The notes: generated from the letters alone by a model not told the origin. DNA of 64,000 nt from Clostridiaceae bacterium (GCA_910575585.1 CAJTGF010000014.1:1-64000), one strand, 5' to 3'; numbered from the stretch's first letter, positions 7,370-16,257 are shown. Program-made: numbers and translations.

Positions 7370-8245
7370 TTACCCCTTAACTCCGCCTCCGGTAACACCT
7401 GCGATAATCTTCTCTGACAGGAAGATATACAGAAGAAACGTAGGCAAAAACACGATGACCACCGCCGCAAACATACCGGCCCAGTCGCCTGTATATTTCA
7501 TGGAGTTGATCATGGAGTACAGTCCGACCGCAATGGGCCGCAGCTTATCCGAATTGGCAAAGATCAGCGAAATAAAGTACTCGTTCCAGATATTGATAAA
7601 GTTAAAGATCGTCACCGTAATAATGCCAGGCTGCGCCATAGGCAGCATGATGAGCCAAAACGCTTTAGTAGGCGGGCATCCGTCAATGGCCGCAGCCTCC
7701 TCAAACGCCCTGGACAGGTTGCTGAAAAATGTCATGAGGAAGATCGTCGTGTAAGGCACATTAATGCCGATGTACAAAAAGATCAGCAAAACCGCATTGC
7801 TCATCACGTTGTTCAGGATGCCCATGCTGGCCACAATGCCGAAAAGCGGCAACACGATCATAACCACTGGAACGCCCATGGCAGACACAAATCCGGTCTG
7901 GATCAGCTTATTGCCCGGAAAAATAAATCTGGCCAGAACATAAGCCGCCGGAGCGCAGATAACGATCAAAAGACTGCAGGAAATGATCGAATAGATAAGA
8001 GAATTTCGAAAAATCCCCGCTACGTCCGAGTTTACCCAGGCTTTCACATAATTCTCAAAATGAAACCCGGAAGCCAGAAGCTTGTTGGAAAAAATCTCCT
8101 TGGTGGTAGAAAAGCTGGCAAGCAGCACCCATCCCAAAAGGACAAAGGTAAAGGTGATCCACAAGATCAAGACCAGATATCCTGGGGCAAGGCGCAGCTC
8201 TCTCTTCCAATTAACCGGTTCCCGGTATCCTTTCTCTCTCGCCAT
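7370..8245 (-). CDS. Carbohydrate ABC transporter permease, MalG/CUT1 type (predicted LNB/GNB importer)
   Basis: A 291-residue inner-membrane permease with about six hydrophobic segments starting near residue 25. The EAA loop that contacts the ATPase is visible as EEAAAIDGCPPTKAFWLIMLPMAQPG. It follows the partner permease by 15 bp and is the last gene of a binding protein-permease-permease set. No ATPase gene is present, as is usual for CUT1 importers that share an MsmX-like ATPase. Substrate is inferred from the adjacent GH112 phosphorylase and NahK genes; the family is certain. Confidence 0.9.
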   Translation of the reverse strand: MAREKGYREPVNWKRELRLAPGYLVLILWITFTFVLLGWVLLASFSTTKEIFSNKLLASGFHFENYVKAWVNSDVAGIFRNSLIYSIISCSLLIVICAPAAYVLARFIFPGNKLIQTGFVSAMGVPVVMIVLPLFGIVASMGILNNVMSNAVLLIFLYIGINVPYTTIFLMTFFSNLSRAFEEAAAIDGCPPTKAFWLIMLPMAQPGIITVTIFNFINIWNEYFISLIFANSDKLRPIAVGLYSMINSMKYTGDWAGMFAAVVIVFLPTFLLYIFLSEKIIAGVTGGGVKG

Positions 8246-8260
8246 AATCGTCCCCTCCTT

Positions 8261-9172
8261 CTAAAATTCCAAATCATCATCCTTCAGCAGATGGTTGCAA
8301 ATCCAGAATACCGTTACCACGCACACGCTAAGAAGCACGCCAATGGCTGCCCCAAGGCCGGAGTTTCTCTCCGTAATGCTGTTGCCTGCGCCGAAAATCT
8401 GCATATACATATAAACCATGGGAGTGATGGTCTGAGTATCCGCCGTAACGGTGGAAAATAGCTGGGACCATACGAAAAATCCTACGCTGGTAACGCTCCA
8501 CATAGTAATGTTCGTCTTAAAAACGCCCTTCAACAAAGGCACGGTAATATAGCGGAACTGATTAAACTTGTTGGCCCCGTCCAGTGTGGCGGCCTCAAAA
8601 TAATCGGAGCTGATGCGCTCAATACCGCTGGCAAAAATCAGCATGTGATATCCCACCATGCCGAAACAGTAGGCCAGCAAAAGGGCCGCAAACTTGTGGT
8701 CATTATCCAGCCATTGGATCTTGGCAAGGGATGTAAGGCCCAGATTGGTAAATACGGTCTTCAAAAGTCCGAACTTAGGGCTGTAAACATACTGCAGCCA
8801 CATAGTAGCCAGGGCAACCGCGCTGACAATATTGGGCAGATAGATGACCGCCCGGAAAAAACTCTTAAAACGGATACCACTGGTGATGATAACAGCAAAC
8901 AAAAGTGCCAGGGACATAACGATAATGCCGCCAAAAAACCAGATGCGGAACAGATTCCACATGGATATGCGGAACAGGCTGGTATTGGCAAGCTTCACAA
9001 AATTGGCCAGGCCCGTAAACTGCCACCTGGCAACCGGGTCCGTGATCCCGTCAATCTTAAAAAAGCTCATGATGACGGTACGGATAATGGGATACAGGAA
9101 AATAACGGAAAACATAAACACTGCCGGAGTCAAAAACAGTATGATCATGCCCTTATTTCGCTTCATCCCCAT
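8261..9172 (-). CDS. Carbohydrate ABC transporter permease, MalF/UgpA type (predicted LNB/GNB importer)
   Basis: A 303-residue permease with a first membrane helix at about 10-32 and an EAA loop FEAATLDGANKFNQFRYITVPLL. It pairs with the MalG-type permease downstream to form the translocation pore. Two ATGs are close together; the one two codons in (9166) is better spaced from the AAAGGGGG site, so the true N-terminus may be two residues shorter. It is separated from the binding-protein gene by a strong hairpin. Confidence 0.9.
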   Translation of the reverse strand: MGMKRNKGMIILFLTPAVFMFSVIFLYPIIRTVIMSFFKIDGITDPVARWQFTGLANFVKLANTSLFRISMWNLFRIWFFGGIIVMSLALLFAVIITSGIRFKSFFRAVIYLPNIVSAVALATMWLQYVYSPKFGLLKTVFTNLGLTSLAKIQWLDNDHKFAALLLAYCFGMVGYHMLIFASGIERISSDYFEAATLDGANKFNQFRYITVPLLKGVFKTNITMWSVTSVGFFVWSQLFSTVTADTQTITPMVYMYMQIFGAGNSITERNSGLGAAIGVLLSVCVVTVFWICNHLLKDDDLEF

Positions 9173-9193
9173 TCCCCCTTTCTTTAAATAAAG

Positions 9194-9224
9194 AAGAGGC
9201 GGCAGCTAACCCCTGCCGCCTCTT
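9194..9224 (-). terminator. Intercistronic hairpin between binding protein and permeases
   Basis: A perfect 12-bp stem AAGAGGCGGCAG / CTGCCGCCTCTT with a 7-nt loop, followed on the minus strand by CTTTATTT. Placed between the binding-protein stop and the permease start, it most likely causes partial termination or protects the upstream mRNA, giving more binding protein than permease. Confidence 0.7.
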
Positions 9225-9234
9225 TTAAATTGTA

Positions 9235-10563
9235 TTAGTTACCTGCCTTCTTCAAAGCATCCACAAAACCCTGGGCATCAATACTGCCGCCGCAAAGTTT
9301 CAGGAAGTTCTCCTTGATGATAGGAGTCAAATCCGCATTGGCCTCAGCTCCGGCTGCCCACGGATAACGGGTATTCATGCTGTCCATAACCGGCTTCACG
9401 CAGGCGATCAGCTCCGGCCACTCCGTATTGTTGGAGTCTGCCGGGATGCCAACGGACATCTCGGAAAGCATCTTGTCAAATTCGCCCTGTGTGATGTAGC
9501 AGATCAGCTTAAACGCGTTCTCCGCGTTCTTGGAATCCTTGTTGATAGCCAGCACCTGCGCTCCGTAGTTGGCAGCGTCTGTGCCGTCGGTTCCGCCTTC
9601 CACTGCCGGATAGCTGAAACATCCCCATACAAAGTCATCCCCTGCCATATCCTTAACCTCGTTGGGAAGCCAGGAACCGTTCAGATACATACCGGCTGTT
9701 CCCATAGCCAGCTCCTGGTTCTGTCCTGCCGGCCATACGTTGGAAGCGATCGTCTCGGAGAAATAACCCTTGCTTGCAAAATCAGCATAAGCCTGCGCCG
9801 TAGCCAGAACAGACGGGTCATCCCACTGTCCGCCCTTAACGATCTCCTCTGTCTTGGGCTCGCCTACCAGCCTGGACATATGATAACCGAACATACAGGT
9901 AATATAAGCGTCATCACAGGTAATGGGCGTATATCCTGCCTCCTTGATCTTGGCGCACGCCGCATCCAGTTCTTCCCAGGTAGTGGGAACCGCAGTGATG
10001 CCTGCCTCGTCAAAGATAGCCTGATTATAGAAGAACGCAAATACATTGGGCTGATACGGGATGGACTTTAACGTTCCGCCTCCCACCTCGCGGCATGCCG
10101 CCATCAGGCCGGCATTGGCCGTAGCCTCATAATCTGCCCCCTTTACCAAATCCTCCAGATCCATCAAATACTGTCCCCATGTGGTATTCACACGGTCAAT
10201 ATCCTCGTCAAACATATCAATATTGGTCCCTGCGTCCAGAGCTGGCTGAAGTCCCTCGCGGATACCGGTACGGCCCTTAAACTGCAGATCCACGGCAATT
10301 CCCGTGTCGGCCGTAAACTTGTCAACTGCTGCCTGGATCGCCTGACCCTGAGGCTCCGTAGCCTCCCACATGGACCAGTATACCAGACCGCTGCCGTCTG
10401 CCGCAGGCACCGCCGTATTGCCGTCCCCGGCCGGCGCTGCTGTAGTCTCCGCCGGCGCTGCCGGAGCAGCCGTAGTCTCCGCTGTTGTTCCGCCTCCGCC
10501 GCATGCAGTCAGCGAAAGGGCCATTGCCGATGCCGTGATCAGGGCCATTGCTTTTTTCTTCAT
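9235..10563 (-). CDS. Extracellular solute-binding lipoprotein, CUT1 type (predicted LNB/GNB)
   Basis: A 442-residue lipoprotein. The N-terminus MKKKAMALITASAMALSLTAC is a lipoprotein signal with the lipidated Cys at residue 21, followed by an Ala/Thr/Pro-rich linker to about residue 60. The remainder is a family 1 sugar-binding protein (YWSMWEATEPQGQAIQAAVDKF, NIDMFDEDIDRV). A longer frame exists upstream, but AGGAGGA precedes the ATG used here. It heads the importer operon and has its own promoter region with a box shared with the nucleotidyltransferase promoter. LNB/GNB specificity is inferred from context. Confidence 0.9.
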   Translation of the reverse strand: MKKKAMALITASAMALSLTACGGGGTTAETTAAPAAPAETTAAPAGDGNTAVPAADGSGLVYWSMWEATEPQGQAIQAAVDKFTADTGIAVDLQFKGRTGIREGLQPALDAGTNIDMFDEDIDRVNTTWGQYLMDLEDLVKGADYEATANAGLMAACREVGGGTLKSIPYQPNVFAFFYNQAIFDEAGITAVPTTWEELDAACAKIKEAGYTPITCDDAYITCMFGYHMSRLVGEPKTEEIVKGGQWDDPSVLATAQAYADFASKGYFSETIASNVWPAGQNQELAMGTAGMYLNGSWLPNEVKDMAGDDFVWGCFSYPAVEGGTDGTDAANYGAQVLAINKDSKNAENAFKLICYITQGEFDKMLSEMSVGIPADSNNTEWPELIACVKPVMDSMNTRYPWAAGAEANADLTPIIKENFLKLCGGSIDAQGFVDALKKAGN

Positions 10564-10614
10564 AAATAAAATCCTCCTCTTTCTTGCTGCTTTGCCTCTG
10601 TTACTCATACACTT

Positions 10615-10678
10615 AGTATAGTAAAACTGCACAGAAAAATATTTGCACAATCAGCCCTTATATTTATACGATCGTATA
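10615..10678 (-). promoter_or_regulatory. Promoter and operator of the LNB importer operon
   Basis: On the minus strand a TATACT -10 lies at 10615-10620 with a poor -35, which suggests activator dependence. Upstream, GATCGTATAAATA (10661-10673) matches the GATCGTACAAAT boxes before the nucleotidyltransferase gene and overlaps a perfect 14-bp palindrome TATACGATCGTATA at 10665-10678. This is probably the binding site of the AraC-type regulator in the locus. Confidence 0.55.
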
Positions 10679-10763
10679 TTTATAGTGATTTTGCATAGAC
10701 GTTTGCGGTAACTGCCCAATACTGTATTCATTTTGACCAAGCATTTTGCCCCATATTCCCGTC

Positions 10764-10791
10764 AGGTCCGGATTTTTGTTGCCCCGGACCT
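10764..10791 (-). terminator. Hairpin after the phosphorylase gene
   Basis: AGGTCCGG and CCGGACCT form an 8-bp stem about 20 bp past the phosphorylase stop. There is no T run on the minus strand, so termination would be weak; transcription may read into the importer genes. Confidence 0.35.
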
Positions 10792-10807
10792 TATAGCCTT
10801 TACTGCG

Positions 10808-12970
10808 TCAGATCTCCTTCCAGATGATTTGGCTCCCCTCCATAGAAAGCTTTCGGGGCTGCCCTGCCCCGTCGTATACCACCGTATCCTGGGGCTTATC
10901 GGAATTATTTACCACTGCGTACTTTCCCGTCTCCGGATAAGCATGGACCTCGCACAGAGGATTGTCCGCATACCACCGCTTCATATCCTTCTCCTTCCCT
11001 GCGCTGTAGTACAGGCTGCGCAGAAGAAGTCTGGTATTCTCATAGCTGTAAGGAAGCCCCGCAAGGTAGACCCCTCTGCCCTTTCCGTATGCATGGCTGC
11101 TGACATGGACTTCCCCGTCAGAGTACTCCACGATCTCCGTCTCCTCTGCCAGGGCGTACACATTCTGCACGCTCTCGCCAAAATCAAACTCGCTTGTCCT
11201 GTCCTCTTTCAGGAAATGATGTTCCATTTCCTTATTAAAATACTTGTCCGTAGAAAGGCTGAACCCAAGCTCCTTATCAACGCCCAGCACGTCCGCCATC
11301 TGGAAAAACCGTCCGCCGCCCAGGACAGCCGAAGGTTCCCCGATCCCCACGAATCCGCCGCCGTCATAGACAAACTTCCGCATTTTTGTAACAATATCCG
11401 TATCCATCCACTGCTCTCCGCCGGAAAACGCCGTTCCCGCCGCTCCCGCGTTGATAATAACGTCGACGTCCTCCGGAATGCCATTCTTTCTGATATCGTC
11501 AAAACTCATAAACACCACATCCACACCGGCCCCGCTTAGAGACTCCAGCATCCCAAAATAAGAGTACGTCTGCTTATACCACAGCGCATGAGCCACCATA
11601 AAAGGCTGCCACGCCCGAATCTGCCCCCAACAGTTAAGCACAGCCACCTTCAGTCCACAGTAAGGACGGCTGTTGCCGATATTGTCATAAATCTCCCGAA
11701 ACTCATCGGTCACTTGCTCAATATAGTCCACAAATTTAGGAAACTTGTAAGCCAGGCTCAAATACCCGCCGTACCCGATCCGGTCCACCGGTTTGCGCAT
11801 AAGAGCCCTTCTGGCCCCCAGCCAGTTTTCCCTGGCTTCTACGCAAGGGTCATTTCCCTCATAAAACGTATCCGGGAAAAAGTAGGGCAAAAACCGACCC
11901 TCCGTGTATTTCACTCCCGGGATATCGGAGATCAGCCGCAGCGTGGCGCCGCCGCCCACGCTTCCCACCACCGCGTCAAGGCCGATGGTTGGAAAATACG
12001 TTCCGTAAGGCTCGGTGCCGATCCAGTTATCGCCCAAAAACATCATGGCTTCCCGCCCTGCCTCATGGACCAGATCCACCAGTTCCTTCGCCTTTTTGGC
12101 CACAAACCTCTGGATAAAATCCATATAGTCCAGATAATGCCTGGTAGGCACCCGGAAGGTAGAATTATAATACCCGTTATCCACAATATCCTCAGGCCGC
12201 AGACGATATCCGTACTCCTTCTCAAACTCCTCCAGAGCCTTCACGGACACCGTGGCCCCGTACCCGAACCAGTCCACGAATTTCTCCTTGGCCTTGTCAT
12301 TGAACACCAGGGTAAAATGGTAAAAAAACGTAGTAAACCGCACCACATCCGTGTCAGGATTGTCCTTTAACCACTGCAAGAGATACTCTTTCGCAAAGGC
12401 TCCGGAGGCTGGCTGGCGCACGTCAAAAGGAATCTCATGGGGCTTGTCCCCCCAGTCATTGGTAATGTGGTTGTACATCTGGGTCGGATCCCATATAGCA
12501 TAAACCAAAAAAGACACCGTGTACTCATGAAAAGCCGCTGCCCCCTTAACTGTCACCACGTTTCTCTCTTTATCCACATCCCAGCAGTCCGGCTCCACAG
12601 CTTTTCCCAAAGTCCTGTCCATAACCTCCCACCAGCGCTTGCAGTCATGGACATAGTCCGGCTCCACCTGCTGCCCGAAATACCCCTCCATAAAAGGGAT
12701 CTCCACCGTATCGCCTGCTGCCGTCACCCTCCGGCTCATCAGATACATCTGCTGGCACTCCTCCATGTGCTCTTTGGCAAACTCATTGTGTCCCCTGGCC
12801 ACAAAATACGTGGTGTAGACCGCAGCATCCAGATCCTTGATTTCCTGGGGAAGCTTCGTCCCGTCGCTGTCCCGCAGTGCATCCGCCCCCCAGCGCTCCA
12901 TCATCTCCTTTGTCTCTTCCAGAAAATTCGCCTCACTGGGCAGCGTAACCCGTCCTTTCGTCTTTGCCAT
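10808..12970 (-). CDS. lnpA: 1,3-beta-galactosyl-N-acetylhexosamine phosphorylase (GH112)
   Basis: A 720-residue cytoplasmic phosphorylase that splits lacto-N-biose or galacto-N-biose with phosphate into galactose 1-phosphate and GlcNAc or GalNAc. Sequence features follow the Bifidobacterium enzyme along the whole length: TLPSEANF at the start, FHEYTVSFLVYAIWDPTQMYNH, NDWGDKPHEIPFD, then MMFLGDNWIGTEPYG, in which D314 corresponds to the catalytic acid, KYTEGRFLPYFFPDTFYEGNDP, and a beta-rich C-terminus. Its neighbours (importer, AraC regulator, NahK, nucleotidyltransferase) form a coherent LNB/GNB pathway. Preference between LNB and GNB cannot be read from the sequence. Confidence 0.95.
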   Translation of the reverse strand: MAKTKGRVTLPSEANFLEETKEMMERWGADALRDSDGTKLPQEIKDLDAAVYTTYFVARGHNEFAKEHMEECQQMYLMSRRVTAAGDTVEIPFMEGYFGQQVEPDYVHDCKRWWEVMDRTLGKAVEPDCWDVDKERNVVTVKGAAAFHEYTVSFLVYAIWDPTQMYNHITNDWGDKPHEIPFDVRQPASGAFAKEYLLQWLKDNPDTDVVRFTTFFYHFTLVFNDKAKEKFVDWFGYGATVSVKALEEFEKEYGYRLRPEDIVDNGYYNSTFRVPTRHYLDYMDFIQRFVAKKAKELVDLVHEAGREAMMFLGDNWIGTEPYGTYFPTIGLDAVVGSVGGGATLRLISDIPGVKYTEGRFLPYFFPDTFYEGNDPCVEARENWLGARRALMRKPVDRIGYGGYLSLAYKFPKFVDYIEQVTDEFREIYDNIGNSRPYCGLKVAVLNCWGQIRAWQPFMVAHALWYKQTYSYFGMLESLSGAGVDVVFMSFDDIRKNGIPEDVDVIINAGAAGTAFSGGEQWMDTDIVTKMRKFVYDGGGFVGIGEPSAVLGGGRFFQMADVLGVDKELGFSLSTDKYFNKEMEHHFLKEDRTSEFDFGESVQNVYALAEETEIVEYSDGEVHVSSHAYGKGRGVYLAGLPYSYENTRLLLRSLYYSAGKEKDMKRWYADNPLCEVHAYPETGKYAVVNNSDKPQDTVVYDGAGQPRKLSMEGSQIIWKEI

Positions 12971-13024
12971 TTTAAATCCCCTTTCTATTCATGATACAAA
13001 CACGCATTGCCAACAACACAAACC

Positions 13025-13054
13025 TTGCATTTTCCCCTGCCCCCGTGCTATACT
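13025..13054 (+). promoter_or_regulatory. Promoter of the AraC-type regulator gene
   Basis: TTGCAT, an 18-bp spacer and TATACT, about 48 bp before the regulator start and divergent from the phosphorylase gene. Confidence 0.6.
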
Positions 13055-13101
13055 CCCACTATAGGATCAAACGTACCAAAACCATCAATACGGAGGCGCC
13101 C

Positions 13102-14028
13102 ATGTCATACAAAAGCACCCATCTGCGGACCGTATTTTCCATCCGCAGCATTATCTCCATCCACTATTTCGACTATATGAGCAACTTCACATTCCCCGGC
13201 GAAAGCCACGACTTCTGGGAACTGCTCTGTGTGGATAAAGGCGAGATCGACGCCGTAGCCGGCAATGAACGCCATACCTTAAAGCGAGGGAGCATCATCT
13301 TCCATCAGCCAAACGAATTTCACAACGTCGTCACCAACGGCCGCAGCGCCCCCAGCCTTGTGGTCATCGCCTTCCAGTGCCATTCCCCTTACATGCATGC
13401 ATTCCGCAATCAGGTGCTGACCATGCAGGAACCGGAAAACGCCCTTCTGGCCCAGATCATCATCGAAGCCCGCCATGCCTTCCTGGGCCGTCTGGACAAC
13501 CCCTACCAGGAAGAACTTGTCCGCAACACCTTATCCCCTGGTTTCGGGGCCGAGCAGCTTATCAGCAATTACCTGGAAGAGCTTCTTATCCACCTGTACC
13601 GCCGCTATTTTGCCAACCCGCTGCCGGTCCCCACCCACTCTCCGATACGCCCCCGTCTGGGACGTCCCAACGAGACTTACAACCGGATCATCCGCTACAT
13701 GGAAGAACACATCCACGAACAGCTGACTATCGAGATCATCTGCAAAAACACGCTGATCAGCCGCTCCCGCCTCCAAAAACTGTTCCAGGAACTTCACGGC
13801 TGCGGGGTCATGGAATTTTTCACCCTGATGAAGATCGACACTGCCAAAGAACTGATCCGCAGCAATCAGCTGAACTTTACCCAGATATCCGACCGCCTTG
13901 GCTACACATCTGTCCACTACTTTTCCAGGCAGTTCAAGAAGATTACTCATATGACCCCGTCCGAGTATGCCTCTTCCATCCGCCTTCTGTCAGAAAAGGG
14001 AAGCTTTCCCGGCGGTTATGAACCCTGA
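13102..14028 (+). CDS. AraC family transcriptional regulator (predicted LNB/GNB regulator)
   Basis: A 308-residue regulator. The N-terminal cupin-type sensor domain (about 20-120) contains the HDFWELLCVDKGEI and LKRGSIIFHQPNEFH segments typical of AraC sugar sensors. The C-terminal double helix-turn-helix (about 205-300) includes LQKLFQELHGCGVMEFFTLMKIDTAKELI and the second helix region LGYTSVHYFSRQFKKITHMTPSEY. GGAGG is spaced 6 nt before the ATG; the frame is open further up but without a site. It is divergent from lnpA and convergent with nahK, with a 13-bp overlap. The direct-repeat boxes at 16165-16199 have the 21-bp period expected for an AraC-type activator. Confidence 0.9.
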   Translation: MSYKSTHLRTVFSIRSIISIHYFDYMSNFTFPGESHDFWELLCVDKGEIDAVAGNERHTLKRGSIIFHQPNEFHNVVTNGRSAPSLVVIAFQCHSPYMHAFRNQVLTMQEPENALLAQIIIEARHAFLGRLDNPYQEELVRNTLSPGFGAEQLISNYLEELLIHLYRRYFANPLPVPTHSPIRPRLGRPNETYNRIIRYMEEHIHEQLTIEIICKNTLISRSRLQKLFQELHGCGVMEFFTLMKIDTAKELIRSNQLNFTQISDRLGYTSVHYFSRQFKKITHMTPSEYASSIRLLSEKGSFPGGYEP

Positions 14029-15128
14029 TATTTTTTTACGATCTCCTCCATCTGGGTCCATTTGCTCTCCATATCCGCCACCAGGGCAAACTGGGTACGG
14101 CAGCGGTCCAGGTTATGCCCTTCTCTGCTGGTGTGGAAATACACATCCCCCTGGAGATGATCGGTCAAAAACCGCATCCCGCACTCTAAAGTCATCATCT
14201 TTGCCCCATAAGGAAGCATCTTAAGCTCCGTCTCGGTCAGCCTGCCTTCGCTGCCCTCCAGAAAGCCTTTGGTATAAACTTCAAACAGGGGCAGAGACAG
14301 AGACACTTTTGACAAATCCCTCTCATCTTCCTCTGCCGTGTTGGCCCCAAAGCGGATCGAATCCCCGTAATCAAAGATGGAAAATCCCGGCATGATGGTG
14401 TCCAGGTCAATGATGCACAGCGCCTGTCCCGTCTTGTCATCGATCATAATATTGTTCAGCTTCGTATCATTGTGACTTACCCGAAGGGGAAGCGCCCCTT
14501 CCTCCTTAAGCTTTAAAGCAAGCCCCATCTCCTCCTGGCGGTCCATGACAAACTGGATCTCCCGCCGCACCTTTTCGGCGCGCCCCATAACATCCTCTTC
14601 CACCGCCTTCTTAAACTTCTTAAACCGCGCCGGCGTATTGTGGAAATCTGGGATGGTCTCTGTCAGCTCATCCGCCGGAAAATCAGCCAGCAGACACTGG
14701 AACCGCCCGAAAGCCTTTCCGCTCTGATAAAAATCTTCCGGCTTTTCCACCAGATTGTAGCAGGTAGCCCCGCCGATAAACATATACACCCTCCAGAAGC
14801 TGCCCTGGCTGTCTATGTAGAAATCCTTTCCCTCCTTTGTAGGAATCAGATTCAGCGTCTCCCTGTCCGGTTCCCCGTGATTCTCCACGATCTGTCTCCG
14901 CAGGAATGTGGTTACGCCCTTCACATTCCGCATCAGCCCCTGGATGTCCTTAAACACCTCATGGTTCATCTGCTGCAAAATATACGGATACTCCTGTCCG
15001 TCCTCCCGGCACACCAAAAGAAAGGTGTTGTTAATATGTCCGCTCCCGTAAGGTTCACAGGACTTCACCTGGCCCTTCACCGCAAATGCCTCTGCCGCCT
15101 TAAACCTTCTCTCCATGCTGATATCCAT
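14016..15128 (-). CDS. nahK: N-acetylhexosamine 1-kinase (NahK/LnpB)
   Basis: A 370-residue phosphotransferase of the aminoglycoside phosphotransferase/choline kinase fold. It phosphorylates GlcNAc and GalNAc, released by the phosphorylase, at the anomeric position. Family marks are GSGHINNTFLL (glycine-rich loop), the catalytic VSHNDTKLNN (D221), the metal-binding IIDLDTIMPG and the NahK-like FDYGDSIRFGANTAEEDE. The start lies 2 bp behind the stop of the nucleotidyltransferase gene with GGGAGG inside that gene, so the two are translationally coupled. Specificity is taken from close similarity to bifidobacterial NahK. Confidence 0.92.
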   Translation of the reverse strand: MDISMERRFKAAEAFAVKGQVKSCEPYGSGHINNTFLLVCREDGQEYPYILQQMNHEVFKDIQGLMRNVKGVTTFLRRQIVENHGEPDRETLNLIPTKEGKDFYIDSQGSFWRVYMFIGGATCYNLVEKPEDFYQSGKAFGRFQCLLADFPADELTETIPDFHNTPARFKKFKKAVEEDVMGRAEKVRREIQFVMDRQEEMGLALKLKEEGALPLRVSHNDTKLNNIMIDDKTGQALCIIDLDTIMPGFSIFDYGDSIRFGANTAEEDERDLSKVSLSLPLFEVYTKGFLEGSEGRLTETELKMLPYGAKMMTLECGMRFLTDHLQGDVYFHTSREGHNLDRCRTQFALVADMESKWTQMEEIVKKYQGS

Positions 15129-15129
15129 G

Positions 15130-16062
15130 TTAATCCTCCCACAATTTTTCCGGATAAAGTCCCTTATCCTTCAGCTGCCTGATGGCGCTCACCACAGTTT
15201 CCTTATCTTCCTTATAGGTTACGCCGTACCACCGGTCCCTGCTCTCCAGCACCGTCACCTCCGCCTTGTCCTCCTTTAAGATCTCGTCCACCACAAAGGG
15301 CAGGAAATACTCGCACTTCAAGGGATTCCCCGGAATCTCCCTCTCTAAGAAAGCGCCGAACCTTCGATCCAGCTCCCCGAAAATACTCTCCGTAAAGCCC
15401 CACAGGTTCATGGACACCACCGACTCTCCGGGAAGGGGGATCCACGTAGCCCCGTCGTCCTCGGTGTACGCCCCGTCGTCGCCCCGCTTCTCGATCCTGG
15501 TCCGCTCATGGATATCCACCAGTTTTCCTTTCTCGTCCATGGAACACACGCCTCTGGCCACATACCCATTTTCCGTCATAGTATTGTTCAGCCGGTATCC
15601 CACCATGGCATACTGATACCGCTCATCATCCCCGTGATCCGTCAGCTGCCTGTATATCTCCTTAAACGCCTGTTTCCCGTAATAATCATCCGCGTTGATC
15701 ACCGCGAAAGGTCCGTCGATCACATCCTTGCAGCACAAAATGGCATGGCCCGTCCCCCACGGCTTCACCCTGCCCTCCGGAATCTCAAAACCGTCCGGCA
15801 GCTTATCCAGCTCCTGGAACACATACTCCGTCTCTATGCGCTTTTCCATGCGGCTGCCCACGTTCTCCTTAAACTCTTTCTCAATGGCTTTCTTAACAAT
15901 GAACACCACCTTCTCAAACCCTGCTTCCTTGGCATCAAAGATAGAAAAATCCATGATAATGTTGCCGTACTCGTCCACAGGATCGATCTGCTTCAACCCT
16001 CCATAGCGGCTCCCCATACCTGCCGCCATAACCACCAGCACCGGTTTTTTTCCTTGTCCCAT
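15130..16062 (-). CDS. Sugar-phosphate nucleotidyltransferase, predicted HexNAc-1-P uridylyltransferase
   Basis: A 310-residue NTP-transferase (PF00483 type) with the pyrophosphorylase signature MAAGMGSRYGGLKQ at residues 12-25, the PWGTGHAILCC substrate loop and VINADDYYG, where the Asp pair binds metal. It is directly coupled to nahK, which makes HexNAc 1-phosphate. The simplest reading is that it forms UDP-HexNAc (or UDP-Gal from galactose 1-phosphate), taking the place of the GalT-type LnpC of bifidobacteria. AGGAGGT precedes the ATG; an in-frame start 9 codons up has no such site. The reaction is inferred. Confidence 0.82.
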   Translation of the reverse strand: MGQGKKPVLVVMAAGMGSRYGGLKQIDPVDEYGNIIMDFSIFDAKEAGFEKVVFIVKKAIEKEFKENVGSRMEKRIETEYVFQELDKLPDGFEIPEGRVKPWGTGHAILCCKDVIDGPFAVINADDYYGKQAFKEIYRQLTDHGDDERYQYAMVGYRLNNTMTENGYVARGVCSMDEKGKLVDIHERTRIEKRGDDGAYTEDDGATWIPLPGESVVSMNLWGFTESIFGELDRRFGAFLEREIPGNPLKCEYFLPFVVDEILKEDKAEVTVLESRDRWYGVTYKEDKETVVSAIRQLKDKGLYPEKLWED

Positions 16063-16116
16063 AAGACTACCTCCTAACTTTTCAGACACCGCTTGTCACT
16101 GTTTTCTTACTCTTTA

Positions 16117-16199
16117 AGTATACCTGACCACGCCTGTGAAAATCAATAGCCAAGCCCGTTTTTCATTTGTACGATCACCTCTTTTATTTGTACGATCAC
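16117..16199 (-). promoter_or_regulatory. Promoter with two AraC-type direct-repeat boxes
   Basis: On the minus strand TTGATT (16141-16146), an 18-bp spacer and TATACT (16117-16122). Upstream lie two identical 14-bp repeats GTGATCGTACAAAT at 16165-16178 and 16186-16199, offset by exactly 21 bp (two helical turns), as AraC-family dimers require. The core recurs before the importer operon. Confidence 0.72.
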
Positions 16200-16218
16200 A
16201 AAAATAAAACCTATAAAG

Positions 16219-16257
16219 AAAGCGTCCGATGATCCGTAACCGATCATCGGACGCTTT
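16219..16257 (-). terminator. Terminator after the TPR protein gene
   Basis: A perfect 16-bp stem AAAGCGTCCGATGATC / GATCATCGGACGCTTT with a 7-nt loop, starting 7 bp past the stop and followed on the minus strand by CTTTATAGGTTTTATTTTT. Confidence 0.85.

Noticed and set aside
11588-12370. Plus-strand frame of 260 residues
   Set aside because: Fully antisense to the GH112 phosphorylase, whose sequence is strongly conserved; no independent features.
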